This document shows, one piece after another, positions 44,753-54,314 of a DNA stretch of 64,000 nt. The notes below the pieces were generated by a model that was given only the letters and a program-made list of their open reading frames with translations, was not told where the DNA came from and did not search any database. The stretch covers positions 1 through 64,000 of the forward strand of contig CAKZTZ010000024.1 in NCBI GenBank assembly GCA_937921695.1. The letters are read 5' to 3'. This DNA is from an uncultured Sulfolobales archaeon (lineage in GTDB: Archaea; Thermoproteota; Thermoprotei_A; Sulfolobales; Acidilobaceae). Both the position numbers and the translations under genes were made by a program. Position 1 is the stretch's first letter. Every line of letters starts with the position of its first letter.

Positions 44753-44998
44753 TTGCGTAAGCTTTATAGGGTTTACTATAATACTTATAGTGATGAGACT
44801 CATGCTAGGGTGTTGGAGGAAGTTAGGAGAAGGTTTGGGGTGGTTGTTATTGATTACCCTAGTAGGGTAGTTAGGGGGTTTAGGTTTTTTGAAGTTCTCC
44901 TCGCCGAGCCTGGGAGAGAGGATGAGATAAGGGGCGTGGTTTCCTCCGTTTCTGGGGAGTTTAGGGTTAAGGTTGACTGGGTTGATACTAGCGGGTGA
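44753..44998 (+). CDS. Small protein of unknown function upstream of ileS
   Basis: About 81 residues from TTG 44753 ([20 protein letters not shown]); the longer track ORF (44690) begins with a cysteine- and leucine-rich stretch overlapping the divergent promoter, so it is not preferred. Composition suggests a small alpha/beta fold (helix LEEVRRRFG, strand VVVID, strand [10 protein letters not shown], helix [11 protein letters not shown], strand FRVKVDWV), a ferredoxin-like pattern. The stop overlaps the ileS GTG by four bases, so it is co-translated with IleRS. I do not recognise the family. Confidence 0.65.
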   Translation: MRKLYRVYYNTYSDETHARVLEEVRRRFGVVVIDYPSRVVRGFRFFEVLLAEPGREDEIRGVVSSVSGEFRVKVDWVDTSG

Positions 44999-47900
44999 CA
45001 GTATTGAAAGTTGTTGATGTTCTTTCTAAGTTCGAGTATAACCAGTTCATTGTAGAGTCTTGGGTTAAAGGGTTCTGGGCTAAGAACAGGGTATACGATC
45101 TTGTTAAGGCTAAGTCATCGCTGCAGCCTAGGAAGTTTTATTTTCTAGACGGGCCTCCTTACGCTTCCGCCAAATCCATACATGTTGGCACCGCTTGGAA
45201 CAAGGTTATTAAAGATATAGTGTTGAGATATTATAGGATGTCTGGCTATAACGTGTGGGATAAGCCTGGCTATGACACTCACGGTCTCCCAATAGAAGTT
45301 AAGATAGAGCAGAGCCTAGGGCTCCAAGTCAAGAAAGATATTTATGAGAAAGTCGGGGTTGAAAATTTCATAAGCTACTGTAAGGCTTTCGTAGAAGAGA
45401 ATATGAAAGCTATGACGGGGCAGTTCAGGGAAGTCGGGGTCTTCATGGACTGGGATGAAGCCTATGTGACGTATACTAATGAGTATATAGAAGCTGGTTG
45501 GTGGCTCATTAAGAGGGCTCACGATAAGGGCTTACTCCAAAAAGGCTACAGGGTTCTACACTGGTGTCCCAGGTGTGAGACTACTCTCGCAGACTATGAG
45601 GTTTCAGAGTATAGGGAGCTCGAAGACCCATCTATATATGTTAAGTTCCCAGTTAGGGGGAAGCCTGGGGAACACCTCCTAGTCTGGACTACAACCCCCT
45701 GGACTCTCCCAGCTAATGTTTTCATAATGGCCCACCCGGACTTCGACTATGTAAGGGTTAAGGTTGGAGATGAAGTTCTAATAATGGCTAAAGCTAGGCT
45801 TAAAGCTATCATGGAAGAGGCTGGAGTCGGGAGCTACGAGGTTATAGGAGAGCTTAAAGGCCGGGATCTCGAGGGTTTAGAGTATGATCATCCCCTGGAG
45901 GATCTAGTGGATGCGCAGAAGGGTCTCAGAGACTATCATAAAATAGTCTTAGCTCCTGAGGGAGTAGTAGAGTATGAGGGCACAGGCCTCGTCCACTCAG
46001 CCCCAGGCCACGGCACCATAGACTATGATATTGGCGTGAGGCTCGGGTTCCCTATTGTTTCCCTCGTTGATGATAGTGGGAGGATGGGTGAGGGGTCCGG
46101 GGCTTATAAGGGCTTTTATTTCAGGGCTGAAGCTAACAAAGCTATAATAGAGGATCTCGAGCGTAGGGGGGCTTTATTCTACAAGTCTACAGTAGTCCAC
46201 AGGTACCCGGTCTGCTGGAGGTGTAAAACCCCCCTGGCTTTGAGGGCTACGAACCAGTGGTTCATAACTGTCACTAAACTTAAAGAGGAGCTTATAAGGG
46301 AAGCTGATAGGATAGAGTGGAGGCCCGAATGGGCTAAAACTAGGTTCATGAACATGTTGCAGGAGCTTAGAGACTGGGTTATAAGTAGGCAGAGGTTCTG
46401 GGGCATACCACTACCAATATGGACTTGTAGGGCGTGCGGCTACACCCATGTTGTTGGGAGTGTTAAAGAGCTCGAGGAAATGGGGGGTTATAGGCCTGAA
46501 GACCTTCACAGGCCTTGGATAGATAAGGTTACACTTAAATGCCCCAAATGCGGCGGCGTAATGGAGAGGGTTCCAGACGTTCTAGACGTGTGGTTTGATA
46601 GTGGAGTCTCATTTTATGCTAGCCTAGGCTACCCTATGAGGAGGGATCTCTACGAGAGCCTCGAGCCCGCAGACTTCATAGTTGAGGGTCACGACCAGAT
46701 AAGAGGATGGTTCTTCAGCCTGCTTAGAAGCGGGGTCATAGGGTTTAGCAAGACCCCCTACAGGAGGGTTCTAGTCCATGGTTTTGCTCTCGACGAGCAG
46801 GGGAGGGAGATGCATAAGAGCCTGGGTAACTATGTTGAGTTCGAAGAGCTCATATCAAGGGTTCCTAGAGATGTTTTCAGGCTCTGGGTATCTAGTAACA
46901 CTACATGGGAGGATCTCAGGTTCTCGTGGAAGGCTTTAGATTATACGTTTAGGGATTTCACAGTTATATGGAACACTTTCGTCTTCGCCTCCACTTATAT
47001 GGGTTTAGACGGGTTTGACCCGGAGGCTGTAACGTTAGACTCTGTGAGGGGGTATTTGGGGGTTGAAGATAGATGGGTTATATCGAGGGTTAACAGTTTA
47101 GTAAAGAAATATAATGAAGCTATGGGAGACCTCAGGATACACGATGCTGCGAGGGCTCTTAGATCCTTCATACTAGATGATGTGAGCAGGTTCTATGTGA
47201 GGCTAGTGAGGAGGAGAGTGTGGGAGGAGGCTGACACTCTGAGTAAGAGGGCTGCCTACGCTACTCTATACTATGTCTTGAAGACTTGGCTTTCCCTAGC
47301 AGCGCCCATAATACCGTTCACAACTGAATACTTATACCAGCATTTGTTTAAGCCTGCTGAGAAGAATGCCCCTGAGAGTGTCCACTTATTAGACATGCCT
47401 TCAGCCAATGAGAGCCTCATAGATGAGGAGCTTGAGAGGGACATGGATATAGCTAGGTCTATAATAGATGCAGCTCTAGCTGCGCGTGCAGCCGCCGGGT
47501 TGAAGCTTAGGAGGCCTGTGAGGAGGGTTATAGTGGCTGCTAAGGACTCCAGGGTTCTCGAAGCTGTCTCGAGGCTCTCTGATGTTATAGGTGAAATGGT
47601 TAACGCTAAGAGTGTTGAAGTTAAAGGTTTAGAGTTCCTAGAGGAGCTTAGGGTTTACACTGTTAAGCCTAGAATGGGGGAGGTGGGTAGGGATTTCAAG
47701 AAGCTCACCCCGGTAATAGTTGAGCTTATGAGGGATAAAGCTGGCGAAATAGCTAGATCAATAACCTCCAAGGGATACTATGAGGCTCAAGTTGAAGGGG
47801 AGAATGTGAGGCTGGAGCCTAGGCATGTAGATATAGGGGTTGAATACCCCGAATGGCTCTCAGCTAGGGAGTCGGAGCTAGCTACAGTAGCTGTCGACAC

Positions 47901-48180
47901 TCGAATATCTCCCGAGGAGGAGGCTGAAGGCTATGCTAAGGAGGTTGTGAGGAGGGTTCAGCATATGAGGAAAGAGGCTAAGCTCATGATAGAGGATAAG
48001 ATAGAAGTGTGGCTTTCAGGGGATGAGGGGATAATTAAAGCCGTGGAGTTTTTCGAGGAGTATGTTAAGGGGGAGACGAGGGCTGTAAAGATAAACTATG
48101 AGGAGCCCCCGGGCACTGTATACTCTAAAGAGTGGGATATAGAGGATAAAGTTATCACCATAGGATTGAGGAAGGTTTGA
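44995..48180 (+). CDS. ileS: Isoleucyl-tRNA synthetase
   Basis: 1061 residues, class I. HIGH motif as HVGT (~63), zinc-like pairs CPRCETTL and CRACGYTH...[12 protein letters not shown], editing domain ([29 protein letters not shown]), [10 protein letters not shown] tRNA/adenylate motif, and KMSKS as the variant [10 protein letters not shown] (~606). C-terminal anticodon-binding domain follows. It charges tRNA-Ile. GTG start within the end of the preceding small gene; followed with overlap by a Cas4-like gene. Confidence 0.97.
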   Translation: MTVLKVVDVLSKFEYNQFIVESWVKGFWAKNRVYDLVKAKSSLQPRKFYFLDGPPYASAKSIHVGTAWNKVIKDIVLRYYRMSGYNVWDKPGYDTHGLPIEVKIEQSLGLQVKKDIYEKVGVENFISYCKAFVEENMKAMTGQFREVGVFMDWDEAYVTYTNEYIEAGWWLIKRAHDKGLLQKGYRVLHWCPRCETTLADYEVSEYRELEDPSIYVKFPVRGKPGEHLLVWTTTPWTLPANVFIMAHPDFDYVRVKVGDEVLIMAKARLKAIMEEAGVGSYEVIGELKGRDLEGLEYDHPLEDLVDAQKGLRDYHKIVLAPEGVVEYEGTGLVHSAPGHGTIDYDIGVRLGFPIVSLVDDSGRMGEGSGAYKGFYFRAEANKAIIEDLERRGALFYKSTVVHRYPVCWRCKTPLALRATNQWFITVTKLKEELIREADRIEWRPEWAKTRFMNMLQELRDWVISRQRFWGIPLPIWTCRACGYTHVVGSVKELEEMGGYRPEDLHRPWIDKVTLKCPKCGGVMERVPDVLDVWFDSGVSFYASLGYPMRRDLYESLEPADFIVEGHDQIRGWFFSLLRSGVIGFSKTPYRRVLVHGFALDEQGREMHKSLGNYVEFEELISRVPRDVFRLWVSSNTTWEDLRFSWKALDYTFRDFTVIWNTFVFASTYMGLDGFDPEAVTLDSVRGYLGVEDRWVISRVNSLVKKYNEAMGDLRIHDAARALRSFILDDVSRFYVRLVRRRVWEEADTLSKRAAYATLYYVLKTWLSLAAPIIPFTTEYLYQHLFKPAEKNAPESVHLLDMPSANESLIDEELERDMDIARSIIDAALAARAAAGLKLRRPVRRVIVAAKDSRVLEAVSRLSDVIGEMVNAKSVEVKGLEFLEELRVYTVKPRMGEVGRDFKKLTPVIVELMRDKAGEIARSITSKGYYEAQVEGENVRLEPRHVDIGVEYPEWLSARESELATVAVDTRISPEEEAEGYAKEVVRRVQHMRKEAKLMIEDKIEVWLSGDEGIIKAVEFFEEYVKGETRAVKINYEEPPGTVYSKEWDIEDKVITIGLRKV

Positions 48181-48809
48181 AGACAAAGACAATAGTCCGC
48201 CCCAGCGAGCTGAGAACATACGCTTACTGCCCTAGATTATACTTTTTCGAGACCCACATAGCTCTCAAGAGGGGGTTTAGGGAGAAGCTTAGGCTGGCCC
48301 TTGGGAGAGTATCGCATATTGTTATCGAGTTTATAGCTAGGATTAGAGGCTATAATGTAGAGGAGCCTATGGAGGCTGATCTAGGCAAGGTATTATTGAA
48401 AGGGAGGCCGGACTATTATAAGGTTATCCACGGGAGAGCTATAGTTTTCGAGATTAAAACTAGCAGGGGGCCCTCTAAAGGCATATGGCTCGGCGACGCT
48501 CTCCAGGCTATAGCTTACGCTACTATACTCTTGAAGCGCGGGGCTAGGGAGGCTGTTATCGCCCTAGACTATAGGGGTTCTAGGAGGATCTTGAGAGTAT
48601 CGGGGGATCATGTGGCCATGCTCTTCAAGACTATAGATGAAGTTAGGCTTGTCAAAGAATGGGGAGTGATACCTTTCCCGGACAGGGGGCTCTATAAGTG
48701 TTTAAGGTGTAGGTATGCTGGCATATGCTATGCTATTGATAGAGATGTGCCTGAGGGGTTGGAAGAGCCCGGGTCTTGGGTTAAAGGCTCTAAAGTTATT
48801 ACAGGTTAA
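48177..48809 (+). CDS. Cas4-like RecB-family nuclease (not CRISPR-linked)
   Basis: 210 residues. Order as in Cas4/RecB nucleases: first Cys in [11 protein letters not shown] (~18), [20 protein letters not shown] (catalytic Asp ~83), FEIKTSRGP (E-x-K, ~97-99), [16 protein letters not shown] motif, and C-terminal [10 protein letters not shown], giving four Cys for a 4Fe-4S cluster. Predicted 5'-3' ssDNA exonuclease. The TTG start overlaps the ileS stop; no cas gene or array occurs in the window. The 3' end overlaps the convergent gene by 11 bases. Confidence 0.85.
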   Translation: MKTKTIVRPSELRTYAYCPRLYFFETHIALKRGFREKLRLALGRVSHIVIEFIARIRGYNVEEPMEADLGKVLLKGRPDYYKVIHGRAIVFEIKTSRGPSKGIWLGDALQAIAYATILLKRGAREAVIALDYRGSRRILRVSGDHVAMLFKTIDEVRLVKEWGVIPFPDRGLYKCLRCRYAGICYAIDRDVPEGLEEPGSWVKGSKVITG

Positions 48810-49866
48810 AGTCTAGGGTTTTAGAGGACTCTATGCCCTCCCTAGCCCACTTAAGCCATAGGGACATCTTCTGGGGTTTTGATGGTAGTTTAGACTTATC
48901 AACTTCTAATATAGCCTGGGCTGTCTCCCCGGGCTCTATAACGCCTAGTTTGACTTCTTTCACGTTTATGCCGGCATGTCTCAGGGTTATTTGAACTTCC
49001 TCAGCGGCTTCCTCCCCCCTATTTGTTACTGAAACTATGATCTTCAGTTTGCCAGCTTGCTCCTCTACACTCTCTACTACTGCGTCGAGGCGGGGCGTGG
49101 GGAGGGCGTTCTCTACTAGGAGCACCCCTGTTATTAGGGCTTTCCTCGGGTAGATCTTCATTTGAGGCTGCATATAGCTTACTTTGACGGTAACTTTTCG
49201 ACCCTTAGGGGCTTTAACTTCTGCCAGCCTGAACCCCGGGCCTACGAGTTCAACATTATCAATGCCGCTCGATATGCTTAGCACGCTCTTAGGAGATGGG
49301 AGAACTAGTGTTACATAGGCGACCCTATCCCCGCCTACATCTTCTGGGAGCGATAGTTCCATAGTGTAATCGTTCCCAGGCTCTAAGACTATGAGGCCAG
49401 ACATGTATGAGGCGCTGTACTTTAACCCCGCCTTAGAATATACTATTAAGAGAGAAGCCTCTCTGAGAAATATAGGGTGCGCCGAGTCGTAGAGAGCTCT
49501 CAGAGTATAACTGCCCGCCCCCACATGCCTACTGCTAGACACTAAAGGCTTCACATCATAGAGGGCCTTATAATAAGTTGAATCCTCCAGGCTAACGGAA
49601 AGCTGGGGCTTAAACTCCCTCGACACGGTGAAACCTTCCATCTCCAACTTCCACTTAAACGGGGGCTTGACAAGGTTTGAGGCCGCAACACCTATAGAGA
49701 GTATGCTAGCTTCAACCCCACACCCCCTCAGCCTAAGCGCGGGAACTCTAAATGAAACTCTCTTAGAAGCTTCGCCCCCGCTCCCTAGGAGGCTTTCAAC
49801 GCCGACCGTTGAGAAAACAACTATACCCTCGCCAGCCCCCTCATATAGTTTCGAGAGACCGTCCAA
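48799..49866 (-). CDS. Beta-rich protein with C-terminal CARDB-like domain, unknown function
   Basis: 355 residues. The C-terminal ~90 residues (VVESVEEQAGKLKIIVSVTNRGEEAAEEVQITLRHAG...LGVIEPGETAQAIL) form a CARDB/immunoglobulin-like strand pattern, typically extracellular. Earlier residues are also strand-rich (VGAGSYTLRALYDSAH, YTMELSLPEDVGG), perhaps a second domain. No signal peptide or membrane helix is evident, so its location is unclear. Probable cell-surface or intracellular adhesive role cannot be decided. TTG start. Confidence 0.6.
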   Translation of the reverse strand: MDGLSKLYEGAGEGIVVFSTVGVESLLGSGGEASKRVSFRVPALRLRGCGVEASILSIGVAASNLVKPPFKWKLEMEGFTVSREFKPQLSVSLEDSTYYKALYDVKPLVSSSRHVGAGSYTLRALYDSAHPIFLREASLLIVYSKAGLKYSASYMSGLIVLEPGNDYTMELSLPEDVGGDRVAYVTLVLPSPKSVLSISSGIDNVELVGPGFRLAEVKAPKGRKVTVKVSYMQPQMKIYPRKALITGVLLVENALPTPRLDAVVESVEEQAGKLKIIVSVTNRGEEAAEEVQITLRHAGINVKEVKLGVIEPGETAQAILEVDKSKLPSKPQKMSLWLKWAREGIESSKTLDFNL

Positions 49867-49923
49867 TAACAGCCACCCAAACTATACTCTTAGCTTGAAA
49901 CCTTAAAGTCTTAGGAGAGCCCT

Positions 49924-50877
49924 TTAAGGTTTAATAGCTGCTTTAAAATACCTGGGGCTTAAGGATTCCTCGAAAGCTTCTCTAGCGTGGTCTATACTAT
50001 AAATCCTGTCGAGCCTAGGCTCTACAAGGCGCTCTTCTAACATCTTGACAGCTAGCTTGAAATCCCTGAAAGTCCCACATCTTGACCCTAATATCTGGAG
50101 TTCCTTAACGACAGCCCATGTCATTCTAGCTTGAGCCCGGGAGCCCGGGGTTGACTTTAAATGAATAACCCCCATTGGCTTAGCTATTTCTATAGCCAAG
50201 TCTAAAGCTTCAGGGTCTCCGCTCGCCTCGAATATCATATCGTAACTGTTACTCTCAACCTCATCAATATAAATCACTTCAGCTAAACCCTTGAAAGCCC
50301 CAGCTTTATAGCTCCCCCTCCTAGCTATAACATTAACATTAAAACCCCCTGCTTTCAAAACCTGAACTATAAGCCAAGCCACGCTACCTGTACCTATAAC
50401 AGCCACCCTCTCCTGGGGCTTAGGAGGCCTTAGAGATAGGGCTCTCAATACTGCAGCTAGGGGCTCAACGAAAATGCCGAGCTCCGGCGGGCCCCTGAAA
50501 ACGTGTAGGGCGCTAGCGGGGGCTGCGAAAAACTCCGCCATGCCGCCGTCAAAATCTATACCTAAAGTCTTCTTATGAGGGCAGTGAGTGTAAAACCCGC
50601 CCCTACAATAGTCGCAAGACCAACATGGAAAGTTTATCTCAGAGACTACGCGGAGCCCAACGAGATCCCTGGGACCTTCAACAACCCTCCCAACAACCTC
50701 ATGCCCTGGAACTAGAGGGACCTTAAACAGCTTATATGAGCCCGTGTAGAAAGCCTTATCTGTGCCGCAAATACCTGTAAGCTCGCTCTCCACAACAGCC
50801 CAGCCGGGCTGTAAACTAGGGCTAGGAACATCGCCGACTTCAACCCTCTTATTACCATAGAGTAACACGGCTCTCAT
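49924..50877 (-). CDS. Zinc-dependent alcohol dehydrogenase (MDR family)
   Basis: About 317 residues. Catalytic zinc: GICGTDKAFY (Cys) and GHEVVGRVV (His-Glu); structural zinc CWSCDYCRGGFYTHC; NAD(P) loop AVIGTGSVAWL (~165). Most like the threonine/glucose dehydrogenase-type archaeal MDRs. Substrate unknown. ATG 50877 has AGGTG six bases upstream, better than the track start GTG 50886. Upstream is the methyltransferase pseudogene. Confidence 0.9.
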   Translation of the reverse strand: MRAVLLYGNKRVEVGDVPSPSLQPGWAVVESELTGICGTDKAFYTGSYKLFKVPLVPGHEVVGRVVEGPRDLVGLRVVSEINFPCWSCDYCRGGFYTHCPHKKTLGIDFDGGMAEFFAAPASALHVFRGPPELGIFVEPLAAVLRALSLRPPKPQERVAVIGTGSVAWLIVQVLKAGGFNVNVIARRGSYKAGAFKGLAEVIYIDEVESNSYDMIFEASGDPEALDLAIEIAKPMGVIHLKSTPGSRAQARMTWAVVKELQILGSRCGTFRDFKLAVKMLEERLVEPRLDRIYSIDHAREAFEESLSPRYFKAAIKP

Positions 50878-50954
50878 AAGAAGCACCTGCCACGCGTGTT
50901 TTAGTAGTAACTATTAAGCCTATAAAATACTATATGGGGGGAAGACATGTGTTT

Positions 50955-51688
50955 TCATGTTACTGCTTCTTTTATGAGTCTTTGTTTCGCTATTTCACAT
51001 TATTGTCTGCTTACTTCTACTCCTATGCATTATTAGGTCTCCAATGTAGCTTAGGAGTTTTAAGCACATTTTTGGGAGCTCTACTGGGAATGGTGCCGGG
51101 TTCCCTACTTTCTCTGGCCCACTCTATGAACTCACCCCGTAATGTCTAACGTTCCTTTCTTCAACTTTCTCCGCCTGCTCTTGTAAAGGATTACTATGAC
51201 CTCTATGGGGGCTATTATGTGGGGTGTTGTTTTCATGAAGCTGCCGAGCCGTTCTCCTGGATATGTTGTTCTCGTTCCAGATTATTGTTGGGAAATACTT
51301 GAAGCCTACTTTTCCAGCAATATGAACTATGTCGGCATATACTGGGATAAAGCCTCCTCCGCCCCGACGGCCCCAACTCTTATCTAAGGGGATAGGCTTT
51401 TCTAAGCGAGTTTTCCCGTGAACTCAAGATACTTCTCGTATGGAATATTATCCCTGAAGTTCTCATAGTGAATATTAACATTGTAGGGCGGGAAGTTACG
51501 ATTAAATCTATAGACTCTCCTGGTGAATATTCTATAGAGAGGAGGTCATCATTAATAATAGCCGAGCCGTCTGGAGCAGCATAGTAAAGCTTATCCTCGG
51601 GAACACTAAACCTATAACCCCCCAGCTCCAAGGTAGCAGATAAGAGGAAGCCCTTGCATAAGCTAGTAGCGCGCTCACATAAAAACAT
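50955..51688 (-). pseudogene. Decayed DNA N4-cytosine/N6-adenine methyltransferase (beta class)
   Basis: Not listed as such in the ORF track; pieced together in several frames. From ATG 51688 it reads to ESIDLIVTS, then (one C lost at about 51491) PPYNVNIHYENFRDNIPYEK, so the catalytic TSPPY motif IV is reconstructed across the break. After a deletion: GGGFIPVYADIVHIAGKVGF, KYFPTIIWNENNISRRT, a small indel, then GSFMKTTPHIIAPIEVIVIL, another shift, EFIEWA, another shift, NPAPFPVELPKMC and LSYIGD. The AdoMet-binding DPFxGSGTT motif is deleted; then GVEVSRQ, a nonsense TAA, CEIAKQRLIKEAVT and TGA at 50955. At least six lesions; non-functional. It lies 100 bases before tRNA-Ser. Confidence 0.88.
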
Positions 51689-51790
51689 GGCCCCCCAACT
51701 TGAAATGCTAAAAGTTTAAAGACGCTCAAGCCGTCTTTGGAGATAGAGAGATAAAGTTATATTAACTCAACTAGCTGAAAAAGATAGTGG

Positions 51791-51877
51791 GCCGGGGTCG
51801 CCTAGCCTGGGAGGGCGCCGGCCTGCTAAGCCGGTGGGGGAAACCCCGCGCGGGTTCAAATCCCGCCCCCGGCGCCA
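51791..51877 (+). tRNA. tRNA-Ser (anticodon GCT), CCA encoded
   Basis: Acceptor GCCGGGG pairs with CCCCGGC; anticodon stem CCGGC/GCCGG encloses CTGCTAA (anticodon GCT); a long variable arm TGGGGGAAACCCCGC confirms a class II tRNA; T arm GCGGG-TTCAAAT-CCCGC. Discriminator G at 51874, then CCA. TATA-like GTTATATTA at 51756-51764, 27-30 bases upstream. No intron. Confidence 0.97.
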
Positions 51878-52017
51878 CTTCTAAGGTGGGGTTAAGCCCG
51901 CAGGAGGGATCTTCCCCGAGTCTGGGGGTCTTAGGGCTTACTTATTGTTAACTGGTTATGTTTGGCTGGCGGTCTTCTCATATGGGCTTTAAGGTTGTGG
52001 GGGTTAAGTGTGGCTTG

Positions 52018-52380
52018 TTATTGGGAAAGGTTTCTGACTGCTAGGCCTACTGCTATAGAAGTTATTAGGAGTGTTAGGAGTATTATTGATATTACTAGTA
52101 GTGTTTTATCCTTGTTTTTCGCCGAGTACGCTATCGTAGCTATTACCGATGTTAGTACTCCAGCTATGAGGGTTAACGCTGTTAGACCTAGTATCCCCCT
52201 TGGGTTTCCTTTTGCTATGAGTTCAGCTATTGTTGCTGGGCTCGCGCCCTCGTATTTGTCTTTCCAGGCTTCTGGTTTCACATATAATAGTGTTAGCCCT
52301 GACGCGGTTACGAGTAACGCTGTTATTACTGAAGCTGTCAGGATATAGTATATTATTTTCTCAGCCCCTTCAGGCGGCAC
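52018..52380 (-). CDS. DUF1634 membrane protein
   Basis: 120 residues with three hydrophobic helices (about 10-32, 60-82, 92-112), a DUF1634 layout (LIAKGNPRGILGLTALTLIAGVLT). DUF1634 genes commonly follow a TauE/SafE exporter gene, as here with an 11-base overlap, so it is probably an accessory subunit. Function unknown. Confidence 0.75.
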   Translation of the reverse strand: MPPEGAEKIIYYILTASVITALLVTASGLTLLYVKPEAWKDKYEGASPATIAELIAKGNPRGILGLTALTLIAGVLTSVIATIAYSAKNKDKTLLVISIILLTLLITSIAVGLAVRNLSQ

Positions 52381-53230
52381 TTTGCAACCCTCTTAGGATC
52401 ATTTGTAGGGCTAGTGTCCAGACTACTAGTGTGAATATGATCCTTAGTGTTTTACTGGGGAGTTTATTCAATATTATGGATGAAGTGTAAGAGCCTGCTA
52501 TGACGCCGGGGACTAGGAGGGATACAATTATAGGGTCTGTATAGCCTAGGATCACATACTGTATGCCTGCAGCGCTTGCTGTAAGCCCTATTATGAATGA
52601 GCTTGTCGCCGTGGAAACTTTGAAGGGGAGCCCCATAATATAGTCCATTGAGAGGACTTTGAAAGCCCCAGCCCCTATTCCTAGTAGTCCAGCTATTGCC
52701 CCGGCCCCCGTCATGGCTATGAAGGCTTGGGGGTATTTTGAAGCTTTATACTCTATGTTCATCCTCTTGTTTTCATCATAATAGCTCCCCTTCAAACCTA
52801 GTAGGCTCGAGATCTTGTCCTGGCTTCTGTGGATCCTAACGAATTCCGAGCCCGAACTCCTGATGAGCCCGGGGAGCGGGGCTACTAATAGTATTAGCCC
52901 GAAAACTATGTAGAGGGCTTTCACAGGCAGTACGAGGTTTAATACGACCCCTATCATAGACCCGACTATAGTGGCTATAGCTAGGGAGTAGCCTACCCTT
53001 AAATTAGCTAAGCCCCTAGCCAAGTAGCTGGCGCCGCCGGCGCTACTGCTAGCTATTGTTATCATTATACTAGAGCCTATAGCTACTCTTATAGGCACAT
53101 CTAGGAATCCTGTTAGTATTGGGGTTGATACTGCAGCGCCCCCTAATCCTGTTAAAGCCCCTATGAACCCTCCCGCGAAGCCTACCGTGAATAGTATTAT
53201 GGCTTCAAGCAATGGATCCGTAAAAGTCAC
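52370..53230 (-). CDS. TauE/SafE (TSUP) family anion exporter
   Basis: 286 residues, eight to nine helices, with the TSUP repeats: GFIGALTGLGGAAVSTPIL (~20) and, in the second half, GAIAGLLGIGAGAFKVLSM. TSUP proteins export sulfite, sulfonates or related organosulfur anions. GTG start. Paired with DUF1634 downstream. Confidence 0.88.
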   Translation of the reverse strand: MTFTDPLLEAIILFTVGFAGGFIGALTGLGGAAVSTPILTGFLDVPIRVAIGSSIMITIASSSAGGASYLARGLANLRVGYSLAIATIVGSMIGVVLNLVLPVKALYIVFGLILLVAPLPGLIRSSGSEFVRIHRSQDKISSLLGLKGSYYDENKRMNIEYKASKYPQAFIAMTGAGAIAGLLGIGAGAFKVLSMDYIMGLPFKVSTATSSFIIGLTASAAGIQYVILGYTDPIIVSLLVPGVIAGSYTSSIILNKLPSKTLRIIFTLVVWTLALQMILRGLQSAA

Positions 53231-53370
53231 CCTAAATGGGCTATTCTCCTAAATGCTTATAAATCTTATATGGATCTACGTAGTTAGCTGTCAGAACTAG
53301 TTTTAAATAGAATATTTTCCAAATAAAATTTTTAAGCCTAGTTTATAGTCTAACACAGTGTGCCCCAGAG

Positions 53371-54270
53371 GTGTTTCAAAGTTTGAGTTTAGAGTTAGAG
53401 TTTTGCAGGGATGAATATACAGACTATGTAATATATAGGGAGCTAGCTAAGAGAGAGTCGAGCCCAGAGCTTAAAAAGATCCTCGAATCTTTCGCGGAAC
53501 ACGAGAAAGGCCATTACGAGTTTTGGAAAAGCTTTGCAGGAGAGTGTAGTGCAGCCGACTGGTTTAAAGTCAACATGGTAATTGTTTCCAGGCGTCTTCT
53601 AGGTTTAACTTTCACCCTTAAACTCCTCGAGAGGCATGAGAGTAGGACTATTGAAGCTTACAAGACATACCTCGGGAAGCTTGAAGGCGAGCATAGGAGG
53701 AGGCTTGAAGAGATTATAAACGATGAGTTGACGCACGAGAAAGCATGGCTCGACAGCCTTGCAGAGAGGGAGAGTCTCGTCAGATATTTAGGTTTTATAG
53801 CTTTAGGGTTGGCGGACGCCATAGTTGAGATCACGGGGGTCCACGCGGGGTTTCTCGGCGCTACTGCTACTACTCTAGTGGCTGGCGTGGCGGGCTTAAT
53901 AGTTGGGCTTTCAGCTGCTATAGCTATGGCTGGGGCTGCTTATCTCCAGGCTAAGCATGGTGGTGTGGAGAAGAGTCTTAACCCTGTGGTTTCATCTTTG
54001 GCTACTGGGGTTTCTTATATTATTGCTGTGGTTTCTTTAGCCATCCCTTATTTCCTCACTAGATCTATGTTGTTAGCTTTCTCTTTGTCCCTAATGTTAG
54101 CTATTGTTCTAATAGTCTCCTTCGCGTTCTACGGGTCTGTGGTTAATGATAGGGAGTTTAGGAGGGAAGCCTTAGAGAATATAGCTATATTGTTCGTGAC
54201 AGCTATAGCTGCGTTCCTCTTCGGTACAATCCTAGGGGAGGTTACTGGTATAAGGGGTTTAACTCACTAG
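53371..54270 (+). CDS. Rubrerythrin-like/VIT1 fusion (membrane ferritin-type Fe/Mn transporter)
   Basis: 299 residues. N-terminal ferritin-like domain (1-~130) with di-iron ligand pattern E...EYTDY, EHEKGHYEFW (ExxH) and ELTHEKAWL (ExxH), then a membrane part of about five helices of the VIT1/CCC1 type beginning GFIALGLADAIVEITGVHAGFLG. Such fusions move Fe2+/Mn2+ across the membrane with the soluble domain sensing metal, often in peroxide stress. GTG start. Confidence 0.85.
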   Translation: MFQSLSLELEFCRDEYTDYVIYRELAKRESSPELKKILESFAEHEKGHYEFWKSFAGECSAADWFKVNMVIVSRRLLGLTFTLKLLERHESRTIEAYKTYLGKLEGEHRRRLEEIINDELTHEKAWLDSLAERESLVRYLGFIALGLADAIVEITGVHAGFLGATATTLVAGVAGLIVGLSAAIAMAGAAYLQAKHGGVEKSLNPVVSSLATGVSYIIAVVSLAIPYFLTRSMLLAFSLSLMLAIVLIVSFAFYGSVVNDREFRREALENIAILFVTAIAAFLFGTILGEVTGIRGLTH

Positions 54271-54314
54271 TTTAAAGGATTAGATTCTCATTTAGAATAC
54301 CCTGGGGAACTAGC

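Noticed and set aside
46800-46830. KMSKS motif in IleRS reads MHKSL
   Set aside because: Not treated as a defect: the rest of the enzyme is intact and variants of this motif occur in isoleucyl-tRNA synthetases.
50934-51387. Two plus-strand ORFs of 71 and 63 aa
   Set aside because: They are antisense to the methyltransferase pseudogene and have no homology-like features.
51532-51729. 65-aa minus-strand ORF
   Set aside because: Overlaps the methyltransferase remnant in another frame; the frame with DKLYYAAPDGS and IDLIVTS is the coding one.
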